Shown: piece by piece, positions 19,652-27,945 of the stretch
Layout of the letters: each line of letters opens with the position of its first letter
Numbering within the stretch: position 1 is the stretch's first letter
From: Saccharomycopsis phalli
Taxonomy: Eukaryota > Ascomycota > Saccharomycetes > Ascoideales > Saccharomycopsidaceae
Length of the DNA: 64,000 nt
Assembly (NCBI GenBank): GCA_020342235.1
Contig: CP073219.1
Location: forward strand, 930,001-994,000
Reading direction: 5' to 3'
Translations under genes and position numbers: made by a program
Notes under the pieces: model-generated
What the model saw: only the letters and a program-made list of their open reading frames with translations
What the model was told of the DNA's origin: nothing
Database searches by the model: none

Positions 19652-21205
19652 ATGTCAAATAATGATACTGAATTTAAGCCAGGTGTCACCGACGTTGAAA
19701 ACGCTAGTGAAGCTGTCAGCACTGTTGAAAAACAAGATATCCGACCAAATGAATCAAGGGTCGATGAGGCAGTCAAATTCGATGATGCAGACCTTGAATA
19801 TTCTCCTCAAGAGTTGAGAAGAATCTATAGAAAGGTAGACTGGATCATATTGCCCTTGATTGGTGTTTGCTACACTTTTTTCTACATTGACAAGACCACT
19901 CTTTCCTATGCTGCCATTTTTGGAATAAGAGACGACTTGGATTTGGTGGGTGCCCGTTATAATTGGCTATCTTCTATATTTTATTTTGGATACTTGGCAT
20001 TAGCACTCCCGCTTAACTACTTGTTGATTCATCTTCCTGTTGGAAAGTTCTTGGGCTTCAATATCTTTATATGGGGAGTCTTGCTCATGCTCCAATCCGC
20101 GTGTAGCTCCTATGGTGGTTTATTAGCTGTTAGATTTCTCAGCGGCGCCTTTGAGTCGGTCGCTGATCCTGCTTATATGTTAATCACTTCCATGTGGTAC
20201 ACTAGAAGACAGCAACCAATTAGAATTGGAATCTGGTATTGTTTTAATGGAGTCGGAGTTGCTTGTGGTGGACTCTTGGGTTACGGAATTGGTAACATTA
20301 AGGGTGCTTTAGCTTCTTGGAAATACGAGTTCTTAATCATCGGTGCCTTGTGTGCTGTATGGGGAATATGCATTGCCTATTTAATGCCAGATAATCCGCT
20401 TCGTACCAAGTATTTCCATGACTGGGAAAAACGAATCTTGGTTCACAGACTCCGTGAGAACCAGACTGGTATCGAAACTAAGGTTTTCAAATGGCACCAA
20501 GCCAGAGAGGCCTTTTTAGACCCAAAGTTGTATCTACTTACCTTCATTTGCTTATTCAGCAACATCCCCAATGGAGTTCTCAGCAACTTCGGTACTCTTA
20601 TCATCAAGGGTTTTGGCTTCAGTACTTTGATAACAACTGTTCTTCAAGTTCCTTATGGTGCTTTCATTGCACTATGTATAGTGGTCTGCATTTACCTCCA
20701 AGACTTTTTTATTGTTCGGATGAAAAAGAATTTAAGAGCTTTCTTTGCCATTCTTTTTATTCTTCCCAATGTCGCTGGTGCTTTTGGATTACGATACATT
20801 TCCCAGAAGCACAGAGTCGCGAAGTTGATCTGCTACTACTTGAACGGGTCTTATAACTCTTCCTTTGTCTTGGTGTTATCTCTCAGCACGAGCAATATTG
20901 CTGGCCATACAAAGAAGATTGTTTTCAATGCTTGTATCTTTATGGGATACTGTATCGGTAACATTGTCGGTCCATTTTTGGCTAAATCCAACCAGGCTCC
21001 TACCTATCCATTGGGTGTCGGTGGAATGATCTTTTCAAACGTTGCAGAAATTGTCCTTCTTGTTGTATATGCGATCTATTGTAAATGGGAAAATAATAGA
21101 AGAGACAAAGAGCAAGGAATTGCGCATGGCGAGCATCATGCCAACAGACATGCATTTGATGACTTGACAGACTTTGAAAATAGAGACTTTAGATATGTTT
21201 TTTGA
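19652..21205 (+). CDS. MFS anion:cation symporter, Dal5/Thi73-like, copy 2
   Basis: A 517 aa paralogue of the preceding transporter, with the same 12-helix layout and the same hallmark stretches (DKTTLSYAAIFGI, FESVADPAYMLITSMWYTRR, NIAGHTKKIVFNACIFMGYC). Differences cluster in the N-terminal 60 residues, in helices 4-5 (MLQSACSSYGG against MFQALCTSYGG) and near helix 10. They could change substrate preference or affinity. The ATG at 19652 (MSNNDTEF) aligns with the start of copy 1; the frame runs further upstream only from a TTG. The two genes are direct tandem copies, most likely from local duplication. Substrate unknown. Confidence 0.88.
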   Translation: MSNNDTEFKPGVTDVENASEAVSTVEKQDIRPNESRVDEAVKFDDADLEYSPQELRRIYRKVDWIILPLIGVCYTFFYIDKTTLSYAAIFGIRDDLDLVGARYNWLSSIFYFGYLALALPLNYLLIHLPVGKFLGFNIFIWGVLLMLQSACSSYGGLLAVRFLSGAFESVADPAYMLITSMWYTRRQQPIRIGIWYCFNGVGVACGGLLGYGIGNIKGALASWKYEFLIIGALCAVWGICIAYLMPDNPLRTKYFHDWEKRILVHRLRENQTGIETKVFKWHQAREAFLDPKLYLLTFICLFSNIPNGVLSNFGTLIIKGFGFSTLITTVLQVPYGAFIALCIVVCIYLQDFFIVRMKKNLRAFFAILFILPNVAGAFGLRYISQKHRVAKLICYYLNGSYNSSFVLVLSLSTSNIAGHTKKIVFNACIFMGYCIGNIVGPFLAKSNQAPTYPLGVGGMIFSNVAEIVLLVVYAIYCKWENNRRDKEQGIAHGEHHANRHAFDDLTDFENRDFRYVF

Positions 21206-21872
21206 TTTCCATACATGTGGGCATTGTATGCTATGGGATCCGTATCATGAAGCACGAGGGCTAAAATCAAAGTGAAGTAACAAAATTTCGGCGAGAAACA
21301 TCCATCATGTTCGGTAATGACAGAAAATTGCTTCGCCATGAACAAGATCAGATTCACTGACGGATGATGGTTGACTGAATTTCTTGGGAAACCCATGATA
21401 TTGTAGACCGTATGAGAAAGAAAGGGAGTGTATCGCTGTTGTTGCTGTGAATTATTATTTTTGTCGTTGTATATTGTTTTTATTGTCGAGTATTGTTTTT
21501 ATCGTTAGGTATCGTAAATTGCTATTTATTTGGGTATAATTGAAAATATTGTAACATGTTTTCAAAAAAACCTTGGTCGTACTTTCGAGGAATGATAATC
21601 ATGCGCTTGTTAGCTTTGCTAATCGTAGAATATGAAACCTTTGATAAGTAGCGCCGTGTCACTTTTGTAAATATGTAAATGAAATATCCAAAGAGCGGTA
21701 CATGATACAATAAATGATGTATCGGTTTCTATTTGAATATAGTCATGCTCTTGAAGTTGGATCAAATAATGGCAAGAATCGCCATTGCTCGCGTATATTT
21801 CAAAATACACCAAACTTATCTTGGGGGTACTAATAAAACAGAAATCTATTCGTCAATCATAAGAAGGAATTT
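21206..21872. other. Convergent intergenic region
   Basis: Between the 3' ends of the second MFS gene and the coiled-coil gene. It contains a low-complexity stretch with repeated tattgtttttat elements (about 21466-21515). Two short minus-strand frames overlap each other and have no recognisable features. No gene is supported. Confidence 0.6.
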
Positions 21873-23207
21873 TTAAACAATGCTGGTTTCTAATTCCTGA
21901 AACATTTTCTTTGTCTTCAACTTGCGCCTCTGACAGGCATGTCTGATTCGTACTGTGGATAGCACAAATAATGCCAATACGGCAAATCTTTTGCGACTGT
22001 TTCGAAAACGACAGTCTTTTGTCATGATATTTTCCAAATCTTTCAGTAAATTGTTACGTGAGAGCACTTTCTCCAAGGATCTTTCAGAGCCAGGTTCTTC
22101 CTCTTGGTAGCTGATTTCTTTAGCCAAGCCCTCAACGTACACGTCCTTTATCACATAATTTAAAAAATTATTCATGAAAATCAATTGCTGGTTCTTAGCT
22201 TGTAGAGTCTGCCTCTGATATCTATACAATGCGCATTCCTGCGAAACACCATTTACACAGACTTCAAGTGTACTAATGTACTCTTGAAAATTCTTGATTT
22301 GCTCCTTCAAGTCAAGAACTTCGACCTCGGAATCTTTTACCTTCAATCTCAACTCCATCATTGTATCTATGTTATTTCTGTTTTCAAGCTTTTCAGATTC
22401 TACCTTCAACTTACTCTTTTGGTAAAACTCTTGCTTTTCTCTGTTGAATTTCTCTCTATCAAGACTCAATTCCTGCCTCTTTTTCCTTAAGTTTTCTTGC
22501 TCTTTCTTTAGGATTGTCTGGTCATACTTTAGCTGCAATTTTTCGTAGGCAAGCACCTCTTCATCCTCGTTCATTGATTGCGGATTTCTTGTACTGCCTA
22601 TTGTCAGGTCAGACATGCCCTTTATTTTTTCTGAAGCAGGCGTGGGGAATTCTGTGCCTTTTTCTTGTGAATTCATTCCTTCAGATTCGGTGTCTTTTTT
22701 ACCAAGAGTGCTCAGGCTTTGCTCAATCTCTCCATCTATGCCAATCACTTGTACTCCACTAATCGTGCCTCTTCGCAGTATCTGAGGAACGCTGAGATTA
22801 GCACTTCTGGCTCTAAACAGGTCTTGCTTTCTTGGGTTTTCAATCTCAAGCGACTTCATTAATTTCTCGCTTTTTGTCCGATCCTGCTCAATATTCTGTT
22901 GCTCAACTCTCTTTATTTCTTGGATCTCATTCAACGTCGAGTTGCTGGTAGAGACACTTTCCTGCCGTCTACGAAATTGATTCCTTATCAATCTTATTTC
23001 TGTGTCATCGCTCAAAAAGCTCGCGGCCCTGTTATCCTCATACTCCATAATCATATTTTCCAAGTCGAGCTTCGCTAGCTTCTCTTCAAATCGTATCGTG
23101 TCCAACAACTTGTCAGTGTCTAACGAACTATTTCCATGATTTAAATGCTTTGCCTTTCTGGCCCGGTTAAGTAGATTCACATTTGTTATATAGCTCACTT
23201 CTGACAT
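21873..23207 (-). CDS. Unrecognised coiled-coil protein with C-terminal hydrophobic segment
   Basis: A 444 aa protein that I do not recognise. It is charged and low in hydrophobics through most of its length. A long coiled coil is likely at about residues 225-330 (heptad-like EKLQLKYDQTILKKEQENLR and following Lys/Glu-rich sequence), with a shorter helical part near 60-130. Near the C-terminus, after a basic patch (FRNSRKRF), a single hydrophobic run AVLALFVLSTV is followed by another basic stretch (RRKLKTKK). This could be a membrane anchor, as in some spindle-pole or nuclear-envelope proteins, but that is speculation. The start ATG is unambiguous. It shares its 655 bp promoter region with SUP35. 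Confidence 0.7.
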   Translation of the reverse strand: MSEVSYITNVNLLNRARKAKHLNHGNSSLDTDKLLDTIRFEEKLAKLDLENMIMEYEDNRAASFLSDDTEIRLIRNQFRRRQESVSTSNSTLNEIQEIKRVEQQNIEQDRTKSEKLMKSLEIENPRKQDLFRARSANLSVPQILRRGTISGVQVIGIDGEIEQSLSTLGKKDTESEGMNSQEKGTEFPTPASEKIKGMSDLTIGSTRNPQSMNEDEEVLAYEKLQLKYDQTILKKEQENLRKKRQELSLDREKFNREKQEFYQKSKLKVESEKLENRNNIDTMMELRLKVKDSEVEVLDLKEQIKNFQEYISTLEVCVNGVSQECALYRYQRQTLQAKNQQLIFMNNFLNYVIKDVYVEGLAKEISYQEEEPGSERSLEKVLSRNNLLKDLENIMTKDCRFRNSRKRFAVLALFVLSTVRIRHACQRRKLKTKKMFQELETSIV

Positions 23208-23862
23208 TGCGCTGTTTACATTTTCATTGTTTGTTTACTTGTTTACATTTATCGCGCACGTGCACAGCATCACTCTCGGTACTGTTGAGACAAATTGAGT
23301 ATAGATGCTGTTTTAGTAGGACTTCTGATGGGAGTTTGGCATTTCTGATGTGCCGGGAGTTTTACTCATGTTCTAATATTCTAGTGAGTGCGGGGAGTTT
23401 TGGTTTTGTCAAATATCATAACTTGTGCCTTGATACACGTGCAATTGCACTGATCAATTTATGGCAAGTTTCTTGAGTAGTAGATTTTTGATTCCCTTGT
23501 CACTGCCAATTAATTATCAATATTAATATTATTGTCACTGCCAATTCCATCTTGGCATGATTATATTTGTCCAGCCTTGTACTACTTGAAACTTACGACA
23601 CATGTTTTTCATCTTGTACAACCATTGACATTGCTGTTTGACACAATTCCTCCATCAGATGCTCTTATACAACCTGTGGCTGCAATTAAATTTTCAAAAA
23701 TAAAACCAACACAAACAGGCAAATTGGCCAATGATAGTATAAAATTTAAACACCCTCAACTGTACAGCTCGAAACACTGGCATATGCAGGGCACGCAACC
23801 CCTAGCACCTGACCGTGGTCGAAAATTTTTCTGACAAAATACAGATAGACACAGACAGTATC
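23208..23862. promoter_or_regulatory. Divergent promoter region of the coiled-coil gene and SUP35
   Basis: No gene is supported. Two CACGTG E-boxes lie at 23257-23262 and 23436-23441. GAAAATTTTTC, similar to the ribosome-biogenesis RRPE element, lies at 23821-23831, just upstream of the SUP35 ATG. Repeated 'tcactgccaatt' is seen at about 23500 and 23534. Confidence 0.5.
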
Positions 23863-25863
23863 ATGGCTGATAATAATCAAGATACAGACAAGTTGGCTAA
23901 TGACTTTGCCAAGCAAAAGTTAGATGGACAACAAGGTGGTGCCCCTTCACAGGGAAACACATTTGTACCACAGCAGGGATATTATCAACCATATTACTCA
24001 CAAGGTCAAGGTCAAGAAGGATATGGACAACAATCATATGGACAAGGACAATATGGACAAGGACAGTATGGCCAGGGACAATATGGACAAGGACAGTATG
24101 GACAGGGACAGTATGGGCAACAATATAATCAGTACAACCAATACAACCAGTACAATCAATACAACCAGTATGACCAAGGATATAATGGGCAGTACCAGAA
24201 TGCTTACGGGAACTCGTATGGAGCAGCAGCTCCTAAAGCCAAGGGTATGACTTTGGATGATTTCAAGAAGCAACAGAGCAGTATCAATAACAACAACATT
24301 TCTTCCAAACCAAAGAAGACTTTAAAGCTTACCTCTAGCTCTGGTATTAAGTTAGCAAATGCTCCAAAGAAGGAGGAGAAGAAGGAAGAAAAGAAGGAGG
24401 AGAAAAAGGAAGAAAAGAAGGAGGAGAAAAAAGAGGAAAAGAAGGACACTGTAGATGAGGATGTGAAGAAGGAAAAGCCTGCAGAAAAGAAGGCCGAAAA
24501 GAAGGAAATCAAAAAGGACGAAAAGTCCAAGAGCAACGAAGTTACCATTGACCCAGAAGTTGAAAAGGACTTGTTCAGTCGAAAGGAAACCATGTCTGTC
24601 ATTTTCATGGGCCACGTTGATGCAGGAAAGTCTACGCTTTCGGGAAATGTGTTGTTCTTGACTGGATCTGTTGATAAGAGAACTGTCGAAAAGTACGAGA
24701 AAGAGGCTAAAGACGCCAGTAGACAAGGTTGGTACTTGTCCTGGATTATGGACACCAACAAGGAAGAAAGAAACGAGGGAAAAACCGTGGAAACAGGAAA
24801 GGCCTACTTTGAGACTGACAAGAGAAAGTACACCATCCTTGATGCTCCAGGACACAAGATGTATGTGTCTGAAATGATTGGAGGAGCCTCGCAGGCAGAT
24901 GTTGGTATTTTGGTCATTTCCGCAAGAAAGGGTGAATTTGAGGCCGGATTTGAAAAGGGCGGACAGACTAAAGAGCATGCTGTGTTGGCAAAGGTCCAAG
25001 GTGTTGAAAGATTGGTTGTGGCGATCAACAAGATGGACGACGACTCTGTAAACTGGTCTGACAAGCGTTACAAAGAGTGTGTGACAAAATTGGGACAGTA
25101 TCTTAGAGGAGTTGGATTTGATTTGAAGAAGAACGTCTACTTTTTGCCAGTGTCAGGATTCACCGGGGCCGGTATCAAAGAGAGGGTTAAGGGATTGAAA
25201 TTTTATGACGGTCCTTCATTGTTGGAGTACTTGGATGGTTTGGAAAATGTAAACAGAACCATCAAGGCGCCATTCATGTTGCCTATCTCCGGAAAGATGA
25301 AGGATTTAGGTACTATAGTCGAGGGTAAAATTGCGTCTGGGCACGTCAAGAAGAATGACAACTTGCTTCTTATGCCTAACAGAGCTAATGTTGAAGTTTT
25401 GAACATATACACCGAGACTGAAGCCGAAAATGACATTGCCAAGAGTGGTGAGCAAGTCCGGTTGAAGATCAAGGGAGTTGAAGAAGAGGATATTTCTCCA
25501 GGATATGTTTTGACCTCGCTCGCGGCTCCTGTCAAAACCGCCATAAAGTTTGAAGCTCAAATCGCTATTGTCGAATTAAAGTCTATTCTTTCTGCCGGAT
25601 TTTCTTGTGTGATGCACGTTCATACTGCTATTGAGGAAGTAACCTTCACTGCTTTGTTGCACAAATTACAAAAGGGAACTAATAGAAAGTCCAAGCAACC
25701 GCCTTCTTTCGCCAAAAAGGGTATGAAGATCATTGCCGTTTTGGAGGCCACCGAGCCAATTTGTATTGAGACATATGATGAATACCCACAATTGGGAAGA
25801 TTTACTTTGAGAGACCAAGGCACTACTATTGCCATTGGAAAGGTAACTAAGTTGTTGTCGTAA
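23863..25863 (+). CDS. SUP35: Translation termination factor eRF3 (Sup35) with prion-like N-domain
   Basis: A 666 aa eRF3 GTPase that acts with eRF1 in translation termination. The N-domain (about 1-135) is rich in Gln, Gly, Tyr and Asn. It contains tandem YGQGQ units (about 54-84) and then YNQ units (about 86-105), a composition typical of yeast prion domains. The M-domain (about 150-235) is almost entirely Lys and Glu, with KKEE repeats. The GTPase/EF1A-like C-domain starts near 240 with G1 GHVDAGKST (250-258), then DAPGH (G3) and NKMD (389-392, G4), and ends QGTTIAIGKVTKLLS. The ATG at 23863 is chosen; the upstream frame has only a GTG. No CTG codon was found in the gene, matching CTG avoidance in a CTG-Ser yeast. 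Confidence 0.97.
   Translation: MADNNQDTDKLANDFAKQKLDGQQGGAPSQGNTFVPQQGYYQPYYSQGQGQEGYGQQSYGQGQYGQGQYGQGQYGQGQYGQGQYGQQYNQYNQYNQYNQYNQYDQGYNGQYQNAYGNSYGAAAPKAKGMTLDDFKKQQSSINNNNISSKPKKTLKLTSSSGIKLANAPKKEEKKEEKKEEKKEEKKEEKKEEKKDTVDEDVKKEKPAEKKAEKKEIKKDEKSKSNEVTIDPEVEKDLFSRKETMSVIFMGHVDAGKSTLSGNVLFLTGSVDKRTVEKYEKEAKDASRQGWYLSWIMDTNKEERNEGKTVETGKAYFETDKRKYTILDAPGHKMYVSEMIGGASQADVGILVISARKGEFEAGFEKGGQTKEHAVLAKVQGVERLVVAINKMDDDSVNWSDKRYKECVTKLGQYLRGVGFDLKKNVYFLPVSGFTGAGIKERVKGLKFYDGPSLLEYLDGLENVNRTIKAPFMLPISGKMKDLGTIVEGKIASGHVKKNDNLLLMPNRANVEVLNIYTETEAENDIAKSGEQVRLKIKGVEEEDISPGYVLTSLAAPVKTAIKFEAQIAIVELKSILSAGFSCVMHVHTAIEEVTFTALLHKLQKGTNRKSKQPPSFAKKGMKIIAVLEATEPICIETYDEYPQLGRFTLRDQGTTIAIGKVTKLLS
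24010..24170 (+). repeat. Coding repeats in the SUP35 prion-like domain
   Basis: A 15 bp period encodes YGQGQ (five or more units), followed by a 9 bp or longer period encoding YNQ. Many synonymous differences between units show that this is not a very recent expansion. Confidence 0.85.
24367..24449 (+). repeat. Lys/Glu repeat in the SUP35 M-domain
   Basis: Purine-only aaggaggagaag-type repeats encode (KKEE)n of about 27 residues. Confidence 0.85.
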
Positions 25864-26550
25864 ATAGATAATACCTTTATTTTATATGTACCGTGCTTCT
25901 TCTCGGAGATTGTAGTTCTGTATATACCAGCATACCTAAAGACATGTAACCGTTGAAGTGCAGTCGTCAAATTACGGGTGTAGGATAATGTCAATTCCAA
26001 ATGAATAAGTGATTAAGAAAATAGGAAAGTGAAATTCAACAGAGGTGCAATAAATATATATTATTTATGCTGTGCAGTGAAATAAGAGATGCGTACTCTT
26101 TTCTGTTTTTACTTCATGTTAAAAGTATACAAACTCAAAGGTAGCTTACAAAAATCAGTTGTTTTATATATCAAGTATAATACCAGGATCCCTAGATCTA
26201 GGTATTGACTATCTATGTAAAAAAGTGTAGGTTTCGCCCCAGACAAGGGAGTTGAATCTGGTGACTAATTATGCGGCTATTCTATACTAAAGGAGTAGAA
26301 CATGTGCATGATGAAGGAATGCACGATTAACATGATTGAACCCTCAAAAAACACAACATCAACCATTATCTGTTTTTATAAATAAATAGAAAATATGTAG
26401 CCGAATCAGGCTTTTATGAGCTGGTACACGAATCTGTTTTACGTCCATGTGGTCCTTGAACAAACACAGTGACGTCAATACTTGACATTTGCAAAACACT
26501 ACAAAGACCTTAAACAGTATTCCTATATTAGATTATTTTTACACTTGCCG
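25864..26550. other. Convergent intergenic region SUP35 / Hsp31-like
   Basis: AT-rich 3' flanks of both genes. A perfect 12 bp palindrome cctagatctagg lies near 26193. I see no gene or RNA in it. Confidence 0.6.
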
Positions 26551-27267
26551 TTATAAGCTAGAACATGCTTTTACTGCACCAAGTGCTGTAATCCTTGTAC
26601 TTTGCAGGTTAGCACCTGTGACAACCCTGCCATCAGTTACCGTAAAAGCATCAAAGGGATCCTTTGGCTCAATGAAATCGGCTCCATTCTTGACAGCAAC
26701 TTGCCTAACGGTAAGCAAGTTGTACTTTTTCATTTCTGCCACTACGTTAATAATCTCCTCCCCACGATCTGTAAACCCAGTAATGGCTTTGCCCTCAATA
26801 ACATTGTTCCCAGTCTTCAAGTTTCTCAACCCATCAAAAATAAGAGGACCATGGCCGATTGCAGACACAACTCCTCCAGAAGCATATATCTCCTCAAATA
26901 AGCGTCTTAAATGCCTGTCAGTAGGATAGTCAAAGCAAGCCGAGTGGCCAGCAGCAGCAAATATTAAAGTGTAGTCCGATGCTGTTAAATCAGAGGCCTT
27001 ACGGATGCTGTTTAAGGCTATCGAAAAGTCTGATGCCTTGTCATTATAAACTTTTATTTCCTGTTTATCAAGCATACCAGGTAGAAACGAATTGTCACCG
27101 AATCCATAACTCCCCATTTCAGATACAAATTCAACATCAAAACCAGACCGTTTAAAAATCTGATAGGGCCGTAATGCTTCTACTAAAACAAGCCCAGTTG
27201 TCGTACCATCGGCGTAAAATGGCCCATGATAAGAAGGAACTGCAATTAATGCCTTTTCCATTTTCAT
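26551..27267 (-). CDS. Hsp31-like DJ-1/PfpI family protein lacking the catalytic cysteine
   Basis: A 238 aa member of the DJ-1/PfpI superfamily, Hsp31/GLX3 type. It aligns over its full length with S. cerevisiae Hsp31 (237 aa): YADGTTTGLVLVEALRPYQIF, FVSEMGSYGFG, FAAAGHSACFDYP, EGKAITGFTDRGE and TDGRVVTGAN. Family enzymes act as glutathione-independent glyoxalase (methylglyoxal to lactate) and stress chaperones, using a Cys-His-Glu triad at a nucleophile elbow (AVCHGP in Hsp31). Here the elbow reads AIGHGP: the cysteine position (residue 138) is Gly, codon GGC at 26854-26856. The neighbouring His and the Glu residues are kept. The frame is intact, so this looks like a functional protein that has lost glyoxalase chemistry. 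The first ATG (27267) is taken; a second ATG is two codons later. Confidence 0.9.
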   Translation of the reverse strand: MKMEKALIAVPSYHGPFYADGTTTGLVLVEALRPYQIFKRSGFDVEFVSEMGSYGFGDNSFLPGMLDKQEIKVYNDKASDFSIALNSIRKASDLTASDYTLIFAAAGHSACFDYPTDRHLRRLFEEIYASGGVVSAIGHGPLIFDGLRNLKTGNNVIEGKAITGFTDRGEEIINVVAEMKKYNLLTVRQVAVKNGADFIEPKDPFDAFTVTDGRVVTGANLQSTRITALGAVKACSSL

Positions 27268-27945
27268 AACTATTAAAAATAGGCCTAGATGGCAATGTTT
27301 ATATACACTAGGAAAGAAAAAATACACAATTTAGCAAAATTCCCATGCCATCATTTCTACAATAGAGTTATCCCCTTGATGGTTATGATTAGTAATAAAC
27401 TTTACTTTGATAATAAGGACCCGAGTCTATCCGAATTCCCTGGATCAAAAGTATGGTCATCTCTTGCCCCTGAACTCTAAGTAATCAATGTGCTTCCACT
27501 GGGATTTACTATACCTGAAAGTGTCAGCATGACTTTCAAAGCAAATGGCTTAAGACGGAGTGAATTCTTATTAGCTATTAAACATCGATAACTAAAGCTG
27601 AGCACATGACTTTAATATTATAATATATAAAACTGAATATGCCTACATAACTTGAAGGAAAATTAATATCCTTTGCCAATTGACAAACTATCCAGCTTTG
27701 CTGTCATGATACTGTCATGCGAGTGTGTGCGACGTGGTATCACGTGACAGAATGGAGACTCGGGCTGCAATAGGTGATAATCATTATAGGCGACATATTT
27801 ATTGACAAGGAACTTTTAAGGATAATTTGTGTTTTTAATCTTTCAATTTGCGACTATCATCGTGGCATGAGTCACGTAGTCACCGTTTACCCTACTTTGT
27901 AAAAGATGAAAAATGCATTGAAAAATTATTCAATAGAAACCAAAC
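27268..27945. promoter_or_regulatory. Divergent promoter region, Hsp31-like gene and CDC60
   Basis: No gene is supported. It contains CACGTG at 27741-27746 and a Gcn4-type site at 27868-27874, both on the CDC60 side. Confidence 0.5.
27868..27874 (+). promoter_or_regulatory. Gcn4-type site TGAGTCA upstream of CDC60
   Basis: ATGAGTCA matches the Gcn4 consensus TGASTCA and lies 72-78 bp before the leucyl-tRNA synthetase start codon. This position fits general amino-acid control. Consensus match only. Confidence 0.45.

Noticed and set aside
24034-24999. Minus-strand ORFs opposite SUP35 repeats
   Set aside because: Low-complexity mirror frames of the YGQGQ and KKEE repeats.
26190-26260. Possible tRNA or snoRNA near the cctagatctagg palindrome and gagttgaatctgg
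   Set aside because: The T-arm-like stretch does not pair and no cloverleaf can be drawn.
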